NCBI GenBank assembly: GCA_021775595.1
Contig: JAJFHN010000098.1
Span: forward strand, 1 to 64,000
Length of the DNA stretch: 64,000 nt
Source: Hyphomicrobiales bacterium
GTDB taxonomy: Bacteria > Pseudomonadota > Alphaproteobacteria > Rhizobiales > Methyloligellaceae
Direction: 5' to 3'
Positions 1 to 7,722 of this stretch are shown in pieces (the first letter of the stretch is position 1; each line of letters opens with the position of its first letter). The notes under the pieces were generated by a model. That model was not told the origin of the DNA, ran no database searches, and saw only the letters and a list, made by a program, of their open reading frames with translations. Made by a program: the position numbers and the translations under genes.

Positions 1-228
1 CCAGATGTCATCCGGCCGGTTCGAGACCTCGACAACAATCCGCCAGGACCCCGCGGCGGCCGCGGCACCAATTGGGAAAACCCGCCAGGACCTCGTGGAG
101 GACCGGGCGCCTCGCCAGATGTCATCCGGCCGGTTCGAGACCTCGACAACAATCCGCCAGGGCCCCGCGGCGGCCGTGGAACCAATTGGGAAAACCCGCC
201 AGGACCCCGTGGCGGGCCGGGCGCTTCA
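1..228 (+). repeat. Two tandem copies of a 114-bp unit
   Basis: Bases 1-114 and 115-228 are near-identical direct repeats. The period is 114 bp (38 codons), so the reading frame is kept. Both begin CCAGATGTCATCCGGCCGG. Differences cluster in the second half and fall on third codon positions of the frame starting at base 1. More copies may lie to the left of the window. Confidence 0.85.
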
Positions 229-306
229 CCCAACGTGCAACGTCGAGCAGGGCCCGCTGTGCGCGCCAGACATCGGGCTCGTCACGTAGGCGGGCGGCGA
301 CGCTGA
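1..306 (+). CDS. C-terminal end of a Pro/Gly/Arg-rich repeat protein (partial, 5' end outside window)
   Basis: The frame beginning at base 1 is open from the window edge to a TGA at 304-306 (101 residues). It encodes two 38-residue units built on segments such as NNPPGPRGGRGTNWENPPG, followed by a basic tail rich in Arg and His. I chose this frame, not the ATG-initiated frame at base 5, because almost every difference between the two DNA repeat units is silent here (GGA/GGG, CGC/CGT, CCT/CCC, GCC/GCT). The exception is a Gly/Gly-neutral or D-to-N change at the unit edge. That pattern is purifying selection on this reading. The function is unknown. It looks like a low-complexity tail of a surface or secreted protein, and the domain that would identify it lies upstream of the window. 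Confidence 0.6.
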   Translation, partial: PDVIRPVRDLDNNPPGPRGGRGTNWENPPGPRGGPGASPDVIRPVRDLDNNPPGPRGGRGTNWENPPGPRGGPGASPNVQRRAGPAVRARHRARHVGGRRR

Positions 307-532
307 CCCCCATACCCCGCGACGCCACCCAGCCGCCGCCCGGCGATGGCCCCCGCCATCGCCGGGCTGTGTATTTTTCAGTCCTGGCAATGAGATAATG
401 CTGCATTAGCGACCAATAGAAGGCTCGCGTGTAGGGCGAGTCTCGCTTAGATTAGGGTGCTGCCCGGCGTGTTTCAGCTGCCGTTCGGGCATATTCGTCT
501 GTGGGGCGTTTGCGTTCGCAAGGGGAGGCGCC

Positions 533-850
533 ATGTTCAAGCTCATCGCAACATTGCACCGCAAGCCTGGTATGAGCCGCGAGGAATTTCTCAAGCATTG
601 GCGGGATGTGCATGTGCCGTTGGTGGCCGATCTTCCTCATCTCGAAGGGTATGTGATCAATCCTTTCCTGGAGACGATGGATGACAAGCCGCCCTACGAT
701 GGCATCGCCGAATTGTGGTACGAAGACCGGGAAAAATTTGAATTGAGTCTGGCTTCACCCCAGCGCGATGCGGCGCGGGCCGATTTGGCCGCGTTCACTG
801 ACCTGACACGAATGACGCGGGCGATCGTCGAAGAACACAGGATCATTTAG
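533..850 (+). CDS. EthD-family protein
   Basis: A 105-residue protein with the EthD/dimeric alpha-beta barrel pattern: a short N-terminal strand (FKLIATLHRKPGMS), the REEFLKHWRDVHVPL segment typical of the family, and a conserved YDGIAELWYE strand. EthD was first linked to ethyl tert-butyl ether degradation. Most members are small ferredoxin-fold proteins of unclear role, either binding or rearranging small organic compounds. The start follows a strong ribosome site (AGGGGAGG, six bases before ATG). It is the first gene of a plus-strand run reaching 5340, and the next gene begins one base after its stop, so the two are probably co-transcribed. The family call is firm; the substrate is not known. 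Confidence 0.8.
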   Translation: MFKLIATLHRKPGMSREEFLKHWRDVHVPLVADLPHLEGYVINPFLETMDDKPPYDGIAELWYEDREKFELSLASPQRDAARADLAAFTDLTRMTRAIVEEHRII

Positions 851-851
851 C

Positions 852-2558
852 ATGAGTGGTAATGCAGCTGCACAGCGCCGCGGCGGTGCCGGCCGGGCAG
901 GCGGTGGAGATGAGTCCGCCGCTTATCCGTTGGCAGTCGGGCGCTATGAGCCTGTGATTGAATCCGATCTGGAGGAAGCGCCCGAACCGGCGGATTTTGC
1001 GCCAGGCAGCGATGAGGATAATCCGAAGGTTTTCGATCTGGAAGCCTATCAGGCACTTGAAATGCAGACGGTGTACGACGCGGTTGACAGCACCAAGTTG
1101 GTGGCCGGGCAATGCGCGCTGCAACGGGTGTTGGCGTCCCCCCATCGCGATGTCGAGGCCATTCGCGCCCGGCAAGACGCGCTGAGTGAAATCCATGAGT
1201 CCCCGCAACTGCGTGAGCTGTTCGAAACGCTCGTAGAGCAGTCGGTGAAACACGAAAGTCAGCTCTACGATTTGATTTGGTCCGACTTCGTCGGTCTGAT
1301 GTCGTTTGAAAGTAGCGAGGGCCGTCCGCGCGGCGGGTTCGGCTACGAGGCCTTCAAAAGCACACGTGTTTTTTTCAACGGAATGTTCTCCTGCGGCGAG
1401 AGTCCGCCGGCGGTCAAGTCCAGCCTGCTGAAATCATTGCTCGACGACTTCGGGCGCCTCGGCGATAGTCGATTTTACAAGCTCCTGACAAAGGGTCTTT
1501 TCACCGAGGACGGTCCGGTGACGCGCGAGGAACGGCCTTGGTATATCCCCTTCTACCGGTTTCGGCCGACCACCTTTAAACCAGGCCTGCTGCTGACGTT
1601 GTTTGGCTTGCTGTGGTTTGGCGCACAATATTATTCCTTCGCCTTCGGCGTCAGCGCCAACGCGTCCGTTCCCTTTGTGGGGATATTCGTCTATTTCGCG
1701 ATTATTCCGCTGGTGGCGCTCTATATCGGCGTGGTCGGGAGTTCCGAACGCGACGGATTCATGAAACCGGTGGGCCGGGCGTTGCTCGAAGATCAATTGG
1801 CCAAGCGCGCCGTCGATGCCCTGGGCGAAATCGATCTGCTGCTCGCATTGCTGCGCTACCGCGACAACTTCCCCACGATCATGTGCATGCCGGACATAAC
1901 CGATACGGCGCACCATCAACTCTTTATGCGGGGTGTGCGCAATCCCATCGTCACGATCGACAATCCCGACTACACGCCAAACGACGTCGTGCTGGAGAAG
2001 GCCCGGCTGAGCTTCGTAACCGGCCCCAACAGTGGCGGTAAAACGGCGCTGTGTAAGACCGTGTTGCAATGCCAAGCATTGGCGCAAGCCGGCAGTTTCG
2101 TGCCGGCCACCGAGGCGAGCTTTTCGCCGGCTGATCGGGTGTTCTATCAGGTGCCCCAACCAGGGTACCTTGATCGCGCCGAAGGGCGTTTTGCCACCGA
2201 GCTCTCGCGCACCAGAGACATATTTTTCGGATGTACGCCGATGAGCCTTGTGGTGCTGGACGAACCCTTCGAGGGAACCAGCTTCAAGGAGCGGCTCACG
2301 GTCTCCAAGCAGGTGCTTGATGGATTTATCAGGCTTGGCTCGACCGTGCTGTTCATCACACACAACCACGAGCTTGCCAAGACCTACCGCAAAGCGCGCA
2401 GCGCCAAAGCGCAATTTCTGATGACCAACTTTGTCGGGGACAAGCCCACCTACATCTTCAAAAAAGGCATCGCCAGCCACAGCCACGCAGAGTTCGTGGC
2501 CAGGGAAATCGGCTTTAGCAAGGAAGACATCGACCGCCGCTTCGAAAACCAGGAGTAG
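852..2558 (+). CDS. MutS-like ATPase with an internal membrane segment
   Basis: A 568-residue protein whose C-terminal third is a MutS-type ABC ATPase: Walker A GPNSGGKT at 391-398, Walker B LVVLDEP at about 466-472, and the ITHNHE switch near 500. The middle (about 240-295) has two hydrophobic segments around LLLTLFGLLWFGAQYYSF and FVGIFVYFAIIPLVALYIG, which would anchor it in the inner membrane with the ATPase in the cytoplasm. There is no mismatch-recognition domain, so this is not a DNA mismatch repair enzyme; it is closer to the MutS-like proteins of unknown role annotated as DNA mismatch repair protein MutS. The N-terminal 40 residues are low-complexity. It sits between an EthD gene and XdhC maturation genes on the same strand. 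Its function is unassigned. Confidence 0.75.
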   Translation: MSGNAAAQRRGGAGRAGGGDESAAYPLAVGRYEPVIESDLEEAPEPADFAPGSDEDNPKVFDLEAYQALEMQTVYDAVDSTKLVAGQCALQRVLASPHRDVEAIRARQDALSEIHESPQLRELFETLVEQSVKHESQLYDLIWSDFVGLMSFESSEGRPRGGFGYEAFKSTRVFFNGMFSCGESPPAVKSSLLKSLLDDFGRLGDSRFYKLLTKGLFTEDGPVTREERPWYIPFYRFRPTTFKPGLLLTLFGLLWFGAQYYSFAFGVSANASVPFVGIFVYFAIIPLVALYIGVVGSSERDGFMKPVGRALLEDQLAKRAVDALGEIDLLLALLRYRDNFPTIMCMPDITDTAHHQLFMRGVRNPIVTIDNPDYTPNDVVLEKARLSFVTGPNSGGKTALCKTVLQCQALAQAGSFVPATEASFSPADRVFYQVPQPGYLDRAEGRFATELSRTRDIFFGCTPMSLVVLDEPFEGTSFKERLTVSKQVLDGFIRLGSTVLFITHNHELAKTYRKARSAKAQFLMTNFVGDKPTYIFKKGIASHSHAEFVAREIGFSKEDIDRRFENQE

Positions 2559-2669
2559 GACCGGCGTTTCGCTCGCGCAGGTTGCGACCTGTGCGCTGTT
2601 TCTTGCCAATCGCGCTATTGGAGTGTCACCCTGTGAGCTGAACGCAGCAGTGGCACAGAGGCGTGAGCA

Positions 2670-2999
2670 ATGGGTTCGCCGAACACATCAATCTTAAGCG
2701 AGGCGCTCGGCTGGCTTGACGAGGGCCGCGAGGTGGCGCTGGCCACGGTCGTGCAGACCTGGGGCTCTGCGCCTCAGCCGGTCGGCAGCCAGCTCCTGAT
2801 CGACAGCGATGGCAATTTTCTTGGTTCGGTCTCAGGCGGTTGCGTCGAGGGCGCGGTTATCGCCGAGGCAGGCGAGGTCATGGCGTCGGGTGAAGCCAAG
2901 TTGCTCGAATTTGGCGTCGAGGACGAAACCGCATGGCAGGTGGGTCTCGCCTGCGGCGGGACGATCCGGGTCTATGTCGAGCCGCTGAAAGCGCACTGA
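2670..2999 (+). CDS. XdhC/CoxI-family protein, N-terminal domain unit
   Basis: A 109-residue protein with the XdhC_CoxI domain signature: VALATVVQTWGSAPQPVGSQLL, then the Cys-containing SVSGGCVEGAVI and the closing GLACGGTIRVYVEP. XdhC proteins bind molybdenum cofactor, support its sulfuration, and insert it into xanthine dehydrogenase or CO dehydrogenase type enzymes. Here the family is split: this unit lacks the Rossmann half, which is the next gene 20 bases downstream. Split XdhC pairs beside a molybdopterin-binding fusion protein are common in alphaproteobacteria. The two Cys-containing loops are intact. It acts in the cytoplasm as a maturation factor; the client enzyme is not in this window. 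Confidence 0.85.
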   Translation: MGSPNTSILSEALGWLDEGREVALATVVQTWGSAPQPVGSQLLIDSDGNFLGSVSGGCVEGAVIAEAGEVMASGEAKLLEFGVEDETAWQVGLACGGTIRVYVEPLKAH

Positions 3000-3019
3000 A
3001 GCGCCAGGGAGCCAACATT

Positions 3020-3715
3020 GTGCAGAGGCAAGTCGTCGAGCAATTGATGTCGGACCGTGCCGAGCGCCGGCCCGCCGCGGTTCTGACTTGGCTTGCCAGC
3101 GGTGAACAGCGCATCATCCACGCTGAAGATATTGCGGCCATGCCCGAACTGGGCGAAGGGCTGACCGAGGCCCTGCGGCTTGACCGCTCGCGTGTGCTCG
3201 AGGGCGCCGACGGCGACGTTTTTGTCCATGTCTTCAATCCGCCGCTGCGGATGGTTGTCGTGGGCGCCGTCCACACGGCCCAATTCCTGGTGCCGATGGC
3301 CACGCTGGCGGACTATGACGTGACGATCATCGATCCGCGCACGGCGTTTGCTTCGGAGGAGCGGTTTCCAAATGTCAATTTGGTGACCGAATGGCCGGAT
3401 CAGGCACTGGCCGAATTCGGCTTGGATACACGAACGGCATTTTTGGCGCTGACCCACGATCCCAAGATCGACGATCCGGCGCTTGGCGTCGCGCTGGCGA
3501 GCGAGGCGTTCTACATCGGCGCATTGGGCAGCAAGAGGACGCACGCCAAGCGCGTCGAGCGTCTCGTCGCACAAGGTATTTCCGAACAGGCGATCGGTCG
3601 CATCCACGCGCCGATCGGTCTCAACATCGGCGCGGTGGGACCGGTCGAGATTGCCATGTCGATTATGGCCGAGGTGACGGCCGTGTTGCGCGGCAAGAGC
3701 GGGTCGGGGCCATGA
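3020..3715 (+). CDS. XdhC-family protein, C-terminal Rossmann domain unit
   Basis: A 231-residue protein carrying the XdhC Rossmann domain: MVVVGAVHTAQFLVPMA (dinucleotide-fold entry), VTIIDPRTAFASEERFP, and the family hallmark YIGALGSKRTHAKRVERL followed by RIHAPIGLNIGAVGPVEIAMSIMAE. I place the start at the GTG at 3020, which has GGGAG eight bases upstream, not at the earlier in-frame ATG inside the preceding gene. It complements the adjacent XdhC_CoxI half, and the two together equal a full-length XdhC. Its stop overlaps the next start (ATGA), so translation is coupled to the molybdopterin fusion gene. Role: cofactor handling for a molybdenum hydroxylase. Confidence 0.85.
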   Translation: MQRQVVEQLMSDRAERRPAAVLTWLASGEQRIIHAEDIAAMPELGEGLTEALRLDRSRVLEGADGDVFVHVFNPPLRMVVVGAVHTAQFLVPMATLADYDVTIIDPRTAFASEERFPNVNLVTEWPDQALAEFGLDTRTAFLALTHDPKIDDPALGVALASEAFYIGALGSKRTHAKRVERLVAQGISEQAIGRIHAPIGLNIGAVGPVEIAMSIMAEVTAVLRGKSGSGP

Positions 3716-5340
3716 AGTTCGGCATGATTTCGCTGGATGAAGCCGAAGGCGCCACCTTGGCTCATTCGGTGACAACGCCAACGGGCGCGCTCAAAAAGGG
3801 CAGGGTGCTGGCGAGGGAGGACATCGCGCGTTTGCGCGAAGGCGGTCTGACCGAAGTCATGGCGGCTCGCTTTGAAGCTGGCGATGTGGCGGAGGACGAA
3901 GCGGCCCGGCGGATCGCCGAGGCGGCTGCTGGCGAAGGCACCGACGTCGCGGCCGCGTTCACCGGGCGGGCCAATCTAATAGCCAAGGCGAGTGGCCTGG
4001 CGATGGTTGATGGCGATTTGCTGCTCGAGCTCAACCGCATGCATGAAGGGCTGACGATCGCGACGCTCGCACCGTTTGAAAAAATGGTCGCGGGGCAAAT
4101 GGCGGCCACCATCAAAGTCATCACGTTCGCCCTGCCCGAAGCGGTTGTGGTGCAGGCCGAAATTCTGTTGCGTGCGCGCGGCCCGCTGGTAGCGATCGCG
4201 CCATTCGCGACGCGCATGGCGGGACTCATCCTCACGCGGGTCGCCGGAACCAGCGAGAAACTGCTTGAGAAACGCAAGCGGGTTATCGAGGAACGGCTTG
4301 AGGCATTGGGCAGCCGGCTTGGGCGCGTCGAGATTTGCGACCATGATTTGGCGTCCGTGACGAAAGCGATCGAGGCGCTGGACGGCGAGCAGGCAGATCC
4401 GCTGCTCATATTTGGCGGTACGGCGATTGTCGATCGGGGCGACGTCATACCGGCCGCTGTCACCGATGCAGGCGGCGAAGTCGTTCATTTGGGCATGCCG
4501 GTTGATCCCGGCAATCTGCTGCTCATAGCCAAACTCGGCGAGCGCGATGTCATTGGATTGCCGAGCTGTGCCGGCTCGCCGAAGATCAACGGTTTCGACT
4601 GGGTGCTGGAGCGGCGGCTTGCGGGGCTCGATGTGGGTTGGGACGAGGTTGCGGCAATGGGCTTGGGGGGTCTGTTGAAGGAAACCCAAGTGAGGATCCA
4701 ACCCCGCCACGAGCGTAAGGCGCAAACCAGGCGGGCGCCGCGAATTGCGATTGTCGTGTTGGCGGCGGGTCGCTCGACGCGTATGGGCGCGCGCAACAAA
4801 TTGCTTGAAGAACTCCAAGATGAGCCGATCGTGCGGCATGTGACGAAGCAGGCCCTGGCGAGCAAAGCCACGCGCGTCTTGGCTGTAACCGGCCATCAAG
4901 CAGCAATGGTACGCGATACACTAGAGGGGCTGGACGTGGCCTATGTGGACAATGCCGATTTCAGCGAAGGATTGAGCACGTCGCTTCGCGCCGGCGTTCG
5001 GGCGCTGGATGAGACGATTGATGGCGTCATCGTATGCCTTGGCGACATGCCGCAGGTCGAAGCGGGCCATCTCAATAAGCTGATCGCCGCCTTCGCTCCC
5101 AAGGAGGGCCGCTCCATTTGCGTGCCGATCCGGCACGGAAGGCGTGGCAATCCGGTGTTGTGGGGCTCGGATTTTTTTGAAGAGATGGTGCAGATCCGGG
5201 GCGATGCGGGCGCCAAGCATCTGATCGGCGAACATGAAGATCAGGTTGTCGAGGTGGATCTGAATTCCGACGCGATCTTTATCGACGTGGATACGCCAGA
5301 AACGCTGTGGCGGCTGCGCGAGCTGGCGCTGCATGATTGA
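3712..5340 (+). CDS. Molybdopterin-binding domain fused to MobA/MocA-like nucleotidyltransferase
   Basis: A 542-residue fusion. Residues 1 to about 335 form a MoeA/CinA-like molybdopterin-binding region (LLIFGGTAIVDRGDVIPAAV, then a GLPSCAGSPKINGFDW loop). From about 344 a MobA-type nucleotidyltransferase begins with VVLAAGRSTRMGARNKLLE, followed by VCLGDMPQV (metal-binding Asp) and RRGNPVLW. By analogy with MocA this would attach CMP to molybdopterin, the cofactor form used by xanthine and CO dehydrogenase family enzymes, while the N-terminal half may load molybdate. The architecture is a recognised alphaproteobacterial one, usually found with XdhC genes, as here. The start ATG overlaps the previous stop. 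It ends at a strong terminator. Confidence 0.85.
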   Translation: MKFGMISLDEAEGATLAHSVTTPTGALKKGRVLAREDIARLREGGLTEVMAARFEAGDVAEDEAARRIAEAAAGEGTDVAAAFTGRANLIAKASGLAMVDGDLLLELNRMHEGLTIATLAPFEKMVAGQMAATIKVITFALPEAVVVQAEILLRARGPLVAIAPFATRMAGLILTRVAGTSEKLLEKRKRVIEERLEALGSRLGRVEICDHDLASVTKAIEALDGEQADPLLIFGGTAIVDRGDVIPAAVTDAGGEVVHLGMPVDPGNLLLIAKLGERDVIGLPSCAGSPKINGFDWVLERRLAGLDVGWDEVAAMGLGGLLKETQVRIQPRHERKAQTRRAPRIAIVVLAAGRSTRMGARNKLLEELQDEPIVRHVTKQALASKATRVLAVTGHQAAMVRDTLEGLDVAYVDNADFSEGLSTSLRAGVRALDETIDGVIVCLGDMPQVEAGHLNKLIAAFAPKEGRSICVPIRHGRRGNPVLWGSDFFEEMVQIRGDAGAKHLIGEHEDQVVEVDLNSDAIFIDVDTPETLWRLRELALHD

Positions 5341-5354
5341 GCGTGATTTTACTC

Positions 5355-5396
5355 AATAAAAAACGCCCGCCGGATCACCGACGGGCGTTTGTTTTG
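5355..5396. terminator. Bidirectional rho-independent terminator
   Basis: A perfect 9-bp stem (AAACGCCCG at 5361-5369, CGGGCGTTT at 5382-5390) closes a 12-base loop. It is followed by a T-rich tract on the plus strand and by TTTTTTATT on the minus strand. It lies between two convergent genes and would end both the molybdenum maturation operon and the monooxygenase operon. Confidence 0.85.
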
Positions 5397-5426
5397 CGTT
5401 TCAGCGGACCGTAAGGTCCGGCAGGA

Positions 5427-6248
5427 TCAGAGCGACATCGGCGACTTTTTGTCGGTCAGTTCCTTGGCGAAATCTTTGCCATAGATGGTCGGGAACAGAT
5501 AGTTGACGAACCTGTTCACGACTTCCATCAGAACGCCACCAAGCGCCAATGCGGTCCACCCGAAGATCACGAAGCCGTAATGGATCGGCGCCGTGAAGAT
5601 CTCCTCGAACGCCCAGAATGCGTGTCCCCATTCATTGAAGCCAAGATTAGGCATCAGCATGAACGGACCGGCGACGGCCATCGTCAAGGGGATCGAAATT
5701 CGACGCGAATAGATCGGCAGACGGGTCATCGCGTAGACATACGACGTGATGCCAAGCACGATGTAGAGCGGGAACGCGCCATAGAAGAGCACGATGTGGC
5801 TCGGCGTGAAGCTGGTGTCGCGGATGGCCACTTGATGCCAAGCTGCGTCCTGTTCGGCGAAGAAGCTGCCGGCCCAATAGACGGCAAAGACGTAGCAGGT
5901 CAGGATGCCGACAAAGTTGAAGATGCGTTTGACTTCCTCACGCGGCGCCAGATTTACCATATCCCGGTCGCGAGTGAGCCACAGATAGCTCCAAATGCCA
6001 ATGCCGAGAGCCGCCGTGAACGCCAGATTGAAATAGAACAGGTTCATCCAATAGAACTGGAAGTCCGGATGCGTGGAGTCCATGCCAAACTCCCACCCCG
6101 CCCATTGCTGATACCAGCGTTGGATCAACCAGCCGCTGGCGATGACCGCCATGGCGAGAAACATCTTGCCCGGTGACGTCCAAAACCACATCTTCGGCGT
6201 CTTGGTTTTTGACGTCTCGACGGTGCCAGCTGTGTCTAGAGAAGCCAT
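5427..6248 (-). CDS. pxmC: Copper membrane monooxygenase subunit C (PmoC/PxmC family)
   Basis: A 273-residue polytopic membrane protein of the PmoC/AmoC family, the subunit that carries the CuC copper site of particulate methane monooxygenase. The metal ligands are all present: D134, H138 and H151 in AEQDAAWHQVAIRDTSFTPSHI, matching Asp156, His160 and His173 of the Methylococcus enzyme with identical spacing. The downstream FMLMPNLGFNEWGHAFWAFEE segment is also family-typical. The start has a strong GAGGAGGAAG ribosome site. It is the last gene of an A-B-C operon, 175 bp after subunit B, and that gap holds a plausible promoter of its own. The substrate (methane, ammonia or short alkanes) cannot be read from sequence. 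Confidence 0.9.
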   Translation of the reverse strand: MASLDTAGTVETSKTKTPKMWFWTSPGKMFLAMAVIASGWLIQRWYQQWAGWEFGMDSTHPDFQFYWMNLFYFNLAFTAALGIGIWSYLWLTRDRDMVNLAPREEVKRIFNFVGILTCYVFAVYWAGSFFAEQDAAWHQVAIRDTSFTPSHIVLFYGAFPLYIVLGITSYVYAMTRLPIYSRRISIPLTMAVAGPFMLMPNLGFNEWGHAFWAFEEIFTAPIHYGFVIFGWTALALGGVLMEVVNRFVNYLFPTIYGKDFAKELTDKKSPMSL

Positions 6249-6334
6249 GCACTTCCTCCTCTTCGTTGCAATCTCGTTCCACTAGAGGGTCGGCGAAAAT
6301 TCGAAGCCAACCATGGAATTCGGATTCTGGTTTC

Positions 6335-6363
6335 AATATGAGCTTTTGCTTATCTTTCGTCAA
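6335..6363 (-). promoter_or_regulatory. Candidate internal sigma-70 promoter for pxmC
   Basis: On the minus strand TTGACG (6363-6358) is separated by exactly 17 bases from CATATT (6340-6335), about 90 bp before the pxmC start. The surrounding 175-bp gap is more AT-rich than its neighbours. This would let subunit C be made independently of A and B. Confidence 0.45.
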
Positions 6364-6423
6364 TCAGCAGAAGCCGCACTTACGTATATATCCTTAGCGA
6401 ATTGGCCGTTTGCTTGGTCTTAC

Positions 6424-7689
6424 TTACTCCCCAGTCGATTTCTGGAAATTGGGCAAGATGGGCCCGCCCACATTGGCGATGTACCGGTTGCCGGCGTCAT
6501 CAAAGAAAAACATCAGCCCGCCGAAGGAATTATCTGGCGAGCGCAACATTCCGACGAGACGCTCGCGTTCCCAGGCGGTGTCGCTGGCGATGGCCTCAAT
6601 ACTGCGCGTTTCACCCGGTTGGATCGGCGAGTTGTCGCTCACCTTCAGGCTGCCGACGAGCGCATAATCCGTGGGATAAGCCGAATCGACGTTAGCCACT
6701 GCGGCGGGAACCGACGAGTCGATGAAGCGCAGATTGGCGGACATGAACTCACCCAGACGCACAGGCGCGTCGGCGTTGTTTGTGACGTTCATCACCACCG
6801 TCAGGGTGCGGCCGGGAACGTAGTATTCGCCCCTGTCGACGCTCACCGTGATTTTAGGTTCGATCATCGGCGTGTTGTTGACGATTGTTTTGCCGCCCTG
6901 CAAGGGGATCGTCGTCGGGTACTTCATATCCGTGTAGACATAAGCCCCGATGACGACGGAAATAACCGATACCAGCAGGACGACGCCGACCTTGCGGTCG
7001 GTCGGCGTGATCAACCGGTCCCACTCCTTGTTGTGGACCATGATGAAGCGAGGAATGAGCAACGGCCGGGCCAGCCAATAAAGCGCCCAGCTTAGTGCGA
7101 CGGCGATCCAGAAGGCGTGCCAGGTGACGACGGTGGTGAGATTGTAAGTCTCCAGATTCTCGATTTTTTCACCAGTCATGATTTGGCTCGACTTGACATA
7201 ATCATCCTGCGAGCCCGTCACCTTGACCTCAATGCCGGGCCCGATGATGGGGCCGGAACCTTCGATGCTCAGCATCGGATGAATGTGATTGTCGCCCGGG
7301 CGGCGCGCCTTCATGACGACACGAAAATCATAATCGTGGCCGATCAGGATATCGTTGGTCGAAGTCGGAACGGGCTTGCCGTTTATGTCGAGTGCCTCGC
7401 GCGTGAACGTCGGCCCGGGAACGGCGATACCGAGAAACGTTGCCGCCTCGCCCGGCTTTTCAAGAACCTGCGGCCAGTCATAATGCATCCGGAACTTGCC
7501 GGAGATCTCGATCAAATCGTTGACCGCATACTCCCGCTTGTCCGGGAACTTCACGTCGTACCACTGAACCGTCCGCATGCGCAGGAAGGGTTCTTGATTG
7601 CGCTCGCCATGGGCCAACACGGATGCCGGAACGGCGGTGACGAACAGCGTGAGCGCCAGAAGCGCGAAAACCAAGCGTTCGAGTTTCAT
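6424..7689 (-). CDS. pxmB: Copper membrane monooxygenase subunit B (PmoB/PxmB family)
   Basis: A 421-residue protein with a signal peptide (MKLERLVFALLALTLFVTAV...VLA) that would be cleaved just before HGERNQEPFLRMRT, leaving His27 as the mature N-terminus. That His, with H135 and H137 in ARRPGDNHIHPML, forms the three-His CuB site of pMMO (His33, His137 and His139 in Methylococcus). The position equivalent to Methylococcus His48 is Gln42, a replacement also reported (as Asn) in alphaproteobacterial pMMOs. Two periplasmic cupredoxin-like domains are separated by transmembrane segments (AFWIAVALSWALYWLA and VGVVLLVSVISVVIGAYVYT). I chose ATG 7689, with GAGAGGAAC upstream, over the in-frame GTG at 7710. 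It follows pxmA by 33 bp. Confidence 0.92.
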   Translation of the reverse strand: MKLERLVFALLALTLFVTAVPASVLAHGERNQEPFLRMRTVQWYDVKFPDKREYAVNDLIEISGKFRMHYDWPQVLEKPGEAATFLGIAVPGPTFTREALDINGKPVPTSTNDILIGHDYDFRVVMKARRPGDNHIHPMLSIEGSGPIIGPGIEVKVTGSQDDYVKSSQIMTGEKIENLETYNLTTVVTWHAFWIAVALSWALYWLARPLLIPRFIMVHNKEWDRLITPTDRKVGVVLLVSVISVVIGAYVYTDMKYPTTIPLQGGKTIVNNTPMIEPKITVSVDRGEYYVPGRTLTVVMNVTNNADAPVRLGEFMSANLRFIDSSVPAAVANVDSAYPTDYALVGSLKVSDNSPIQPGETRSIEAIASDTAWERERLVGMLRSPDNSFGGLMFFFDDAGNRYIANVGGPILPNFQKSTGE

Positions 7690-7722
7690 CGACTGAGTTC
7701 CTCTCAACACAACTTGCTGTGG

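Noticed and set aside
1-228. Direct repeats as a possible CRISPR array
   Set aside because: The units are contiguous, 114 bp, coding in frame and have no spacers.
5-289. ATG-initiated repeat frame (MSSGRFETS...) over the left-edge repeats
   Set aside because: Differences between the repeat copies are silent in the frame starting at base 1 but change residues in this one, so this frame is not the selected one.
852-2558. DNA mismatch repair MutS
   Set aside because: No mismatch-recognition or lever domains, and it has membrane segments.
1434-2609. Long open frame antisense to the MutS-like gene
   Set aside because: Shadow of a GC-rich gene: composition follows the plus-strand codon bias and no family motif is visible. 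Similar long antisense frames at 3976-4899, 15810-17078 and 17978-19291 were dropped for the same reason.
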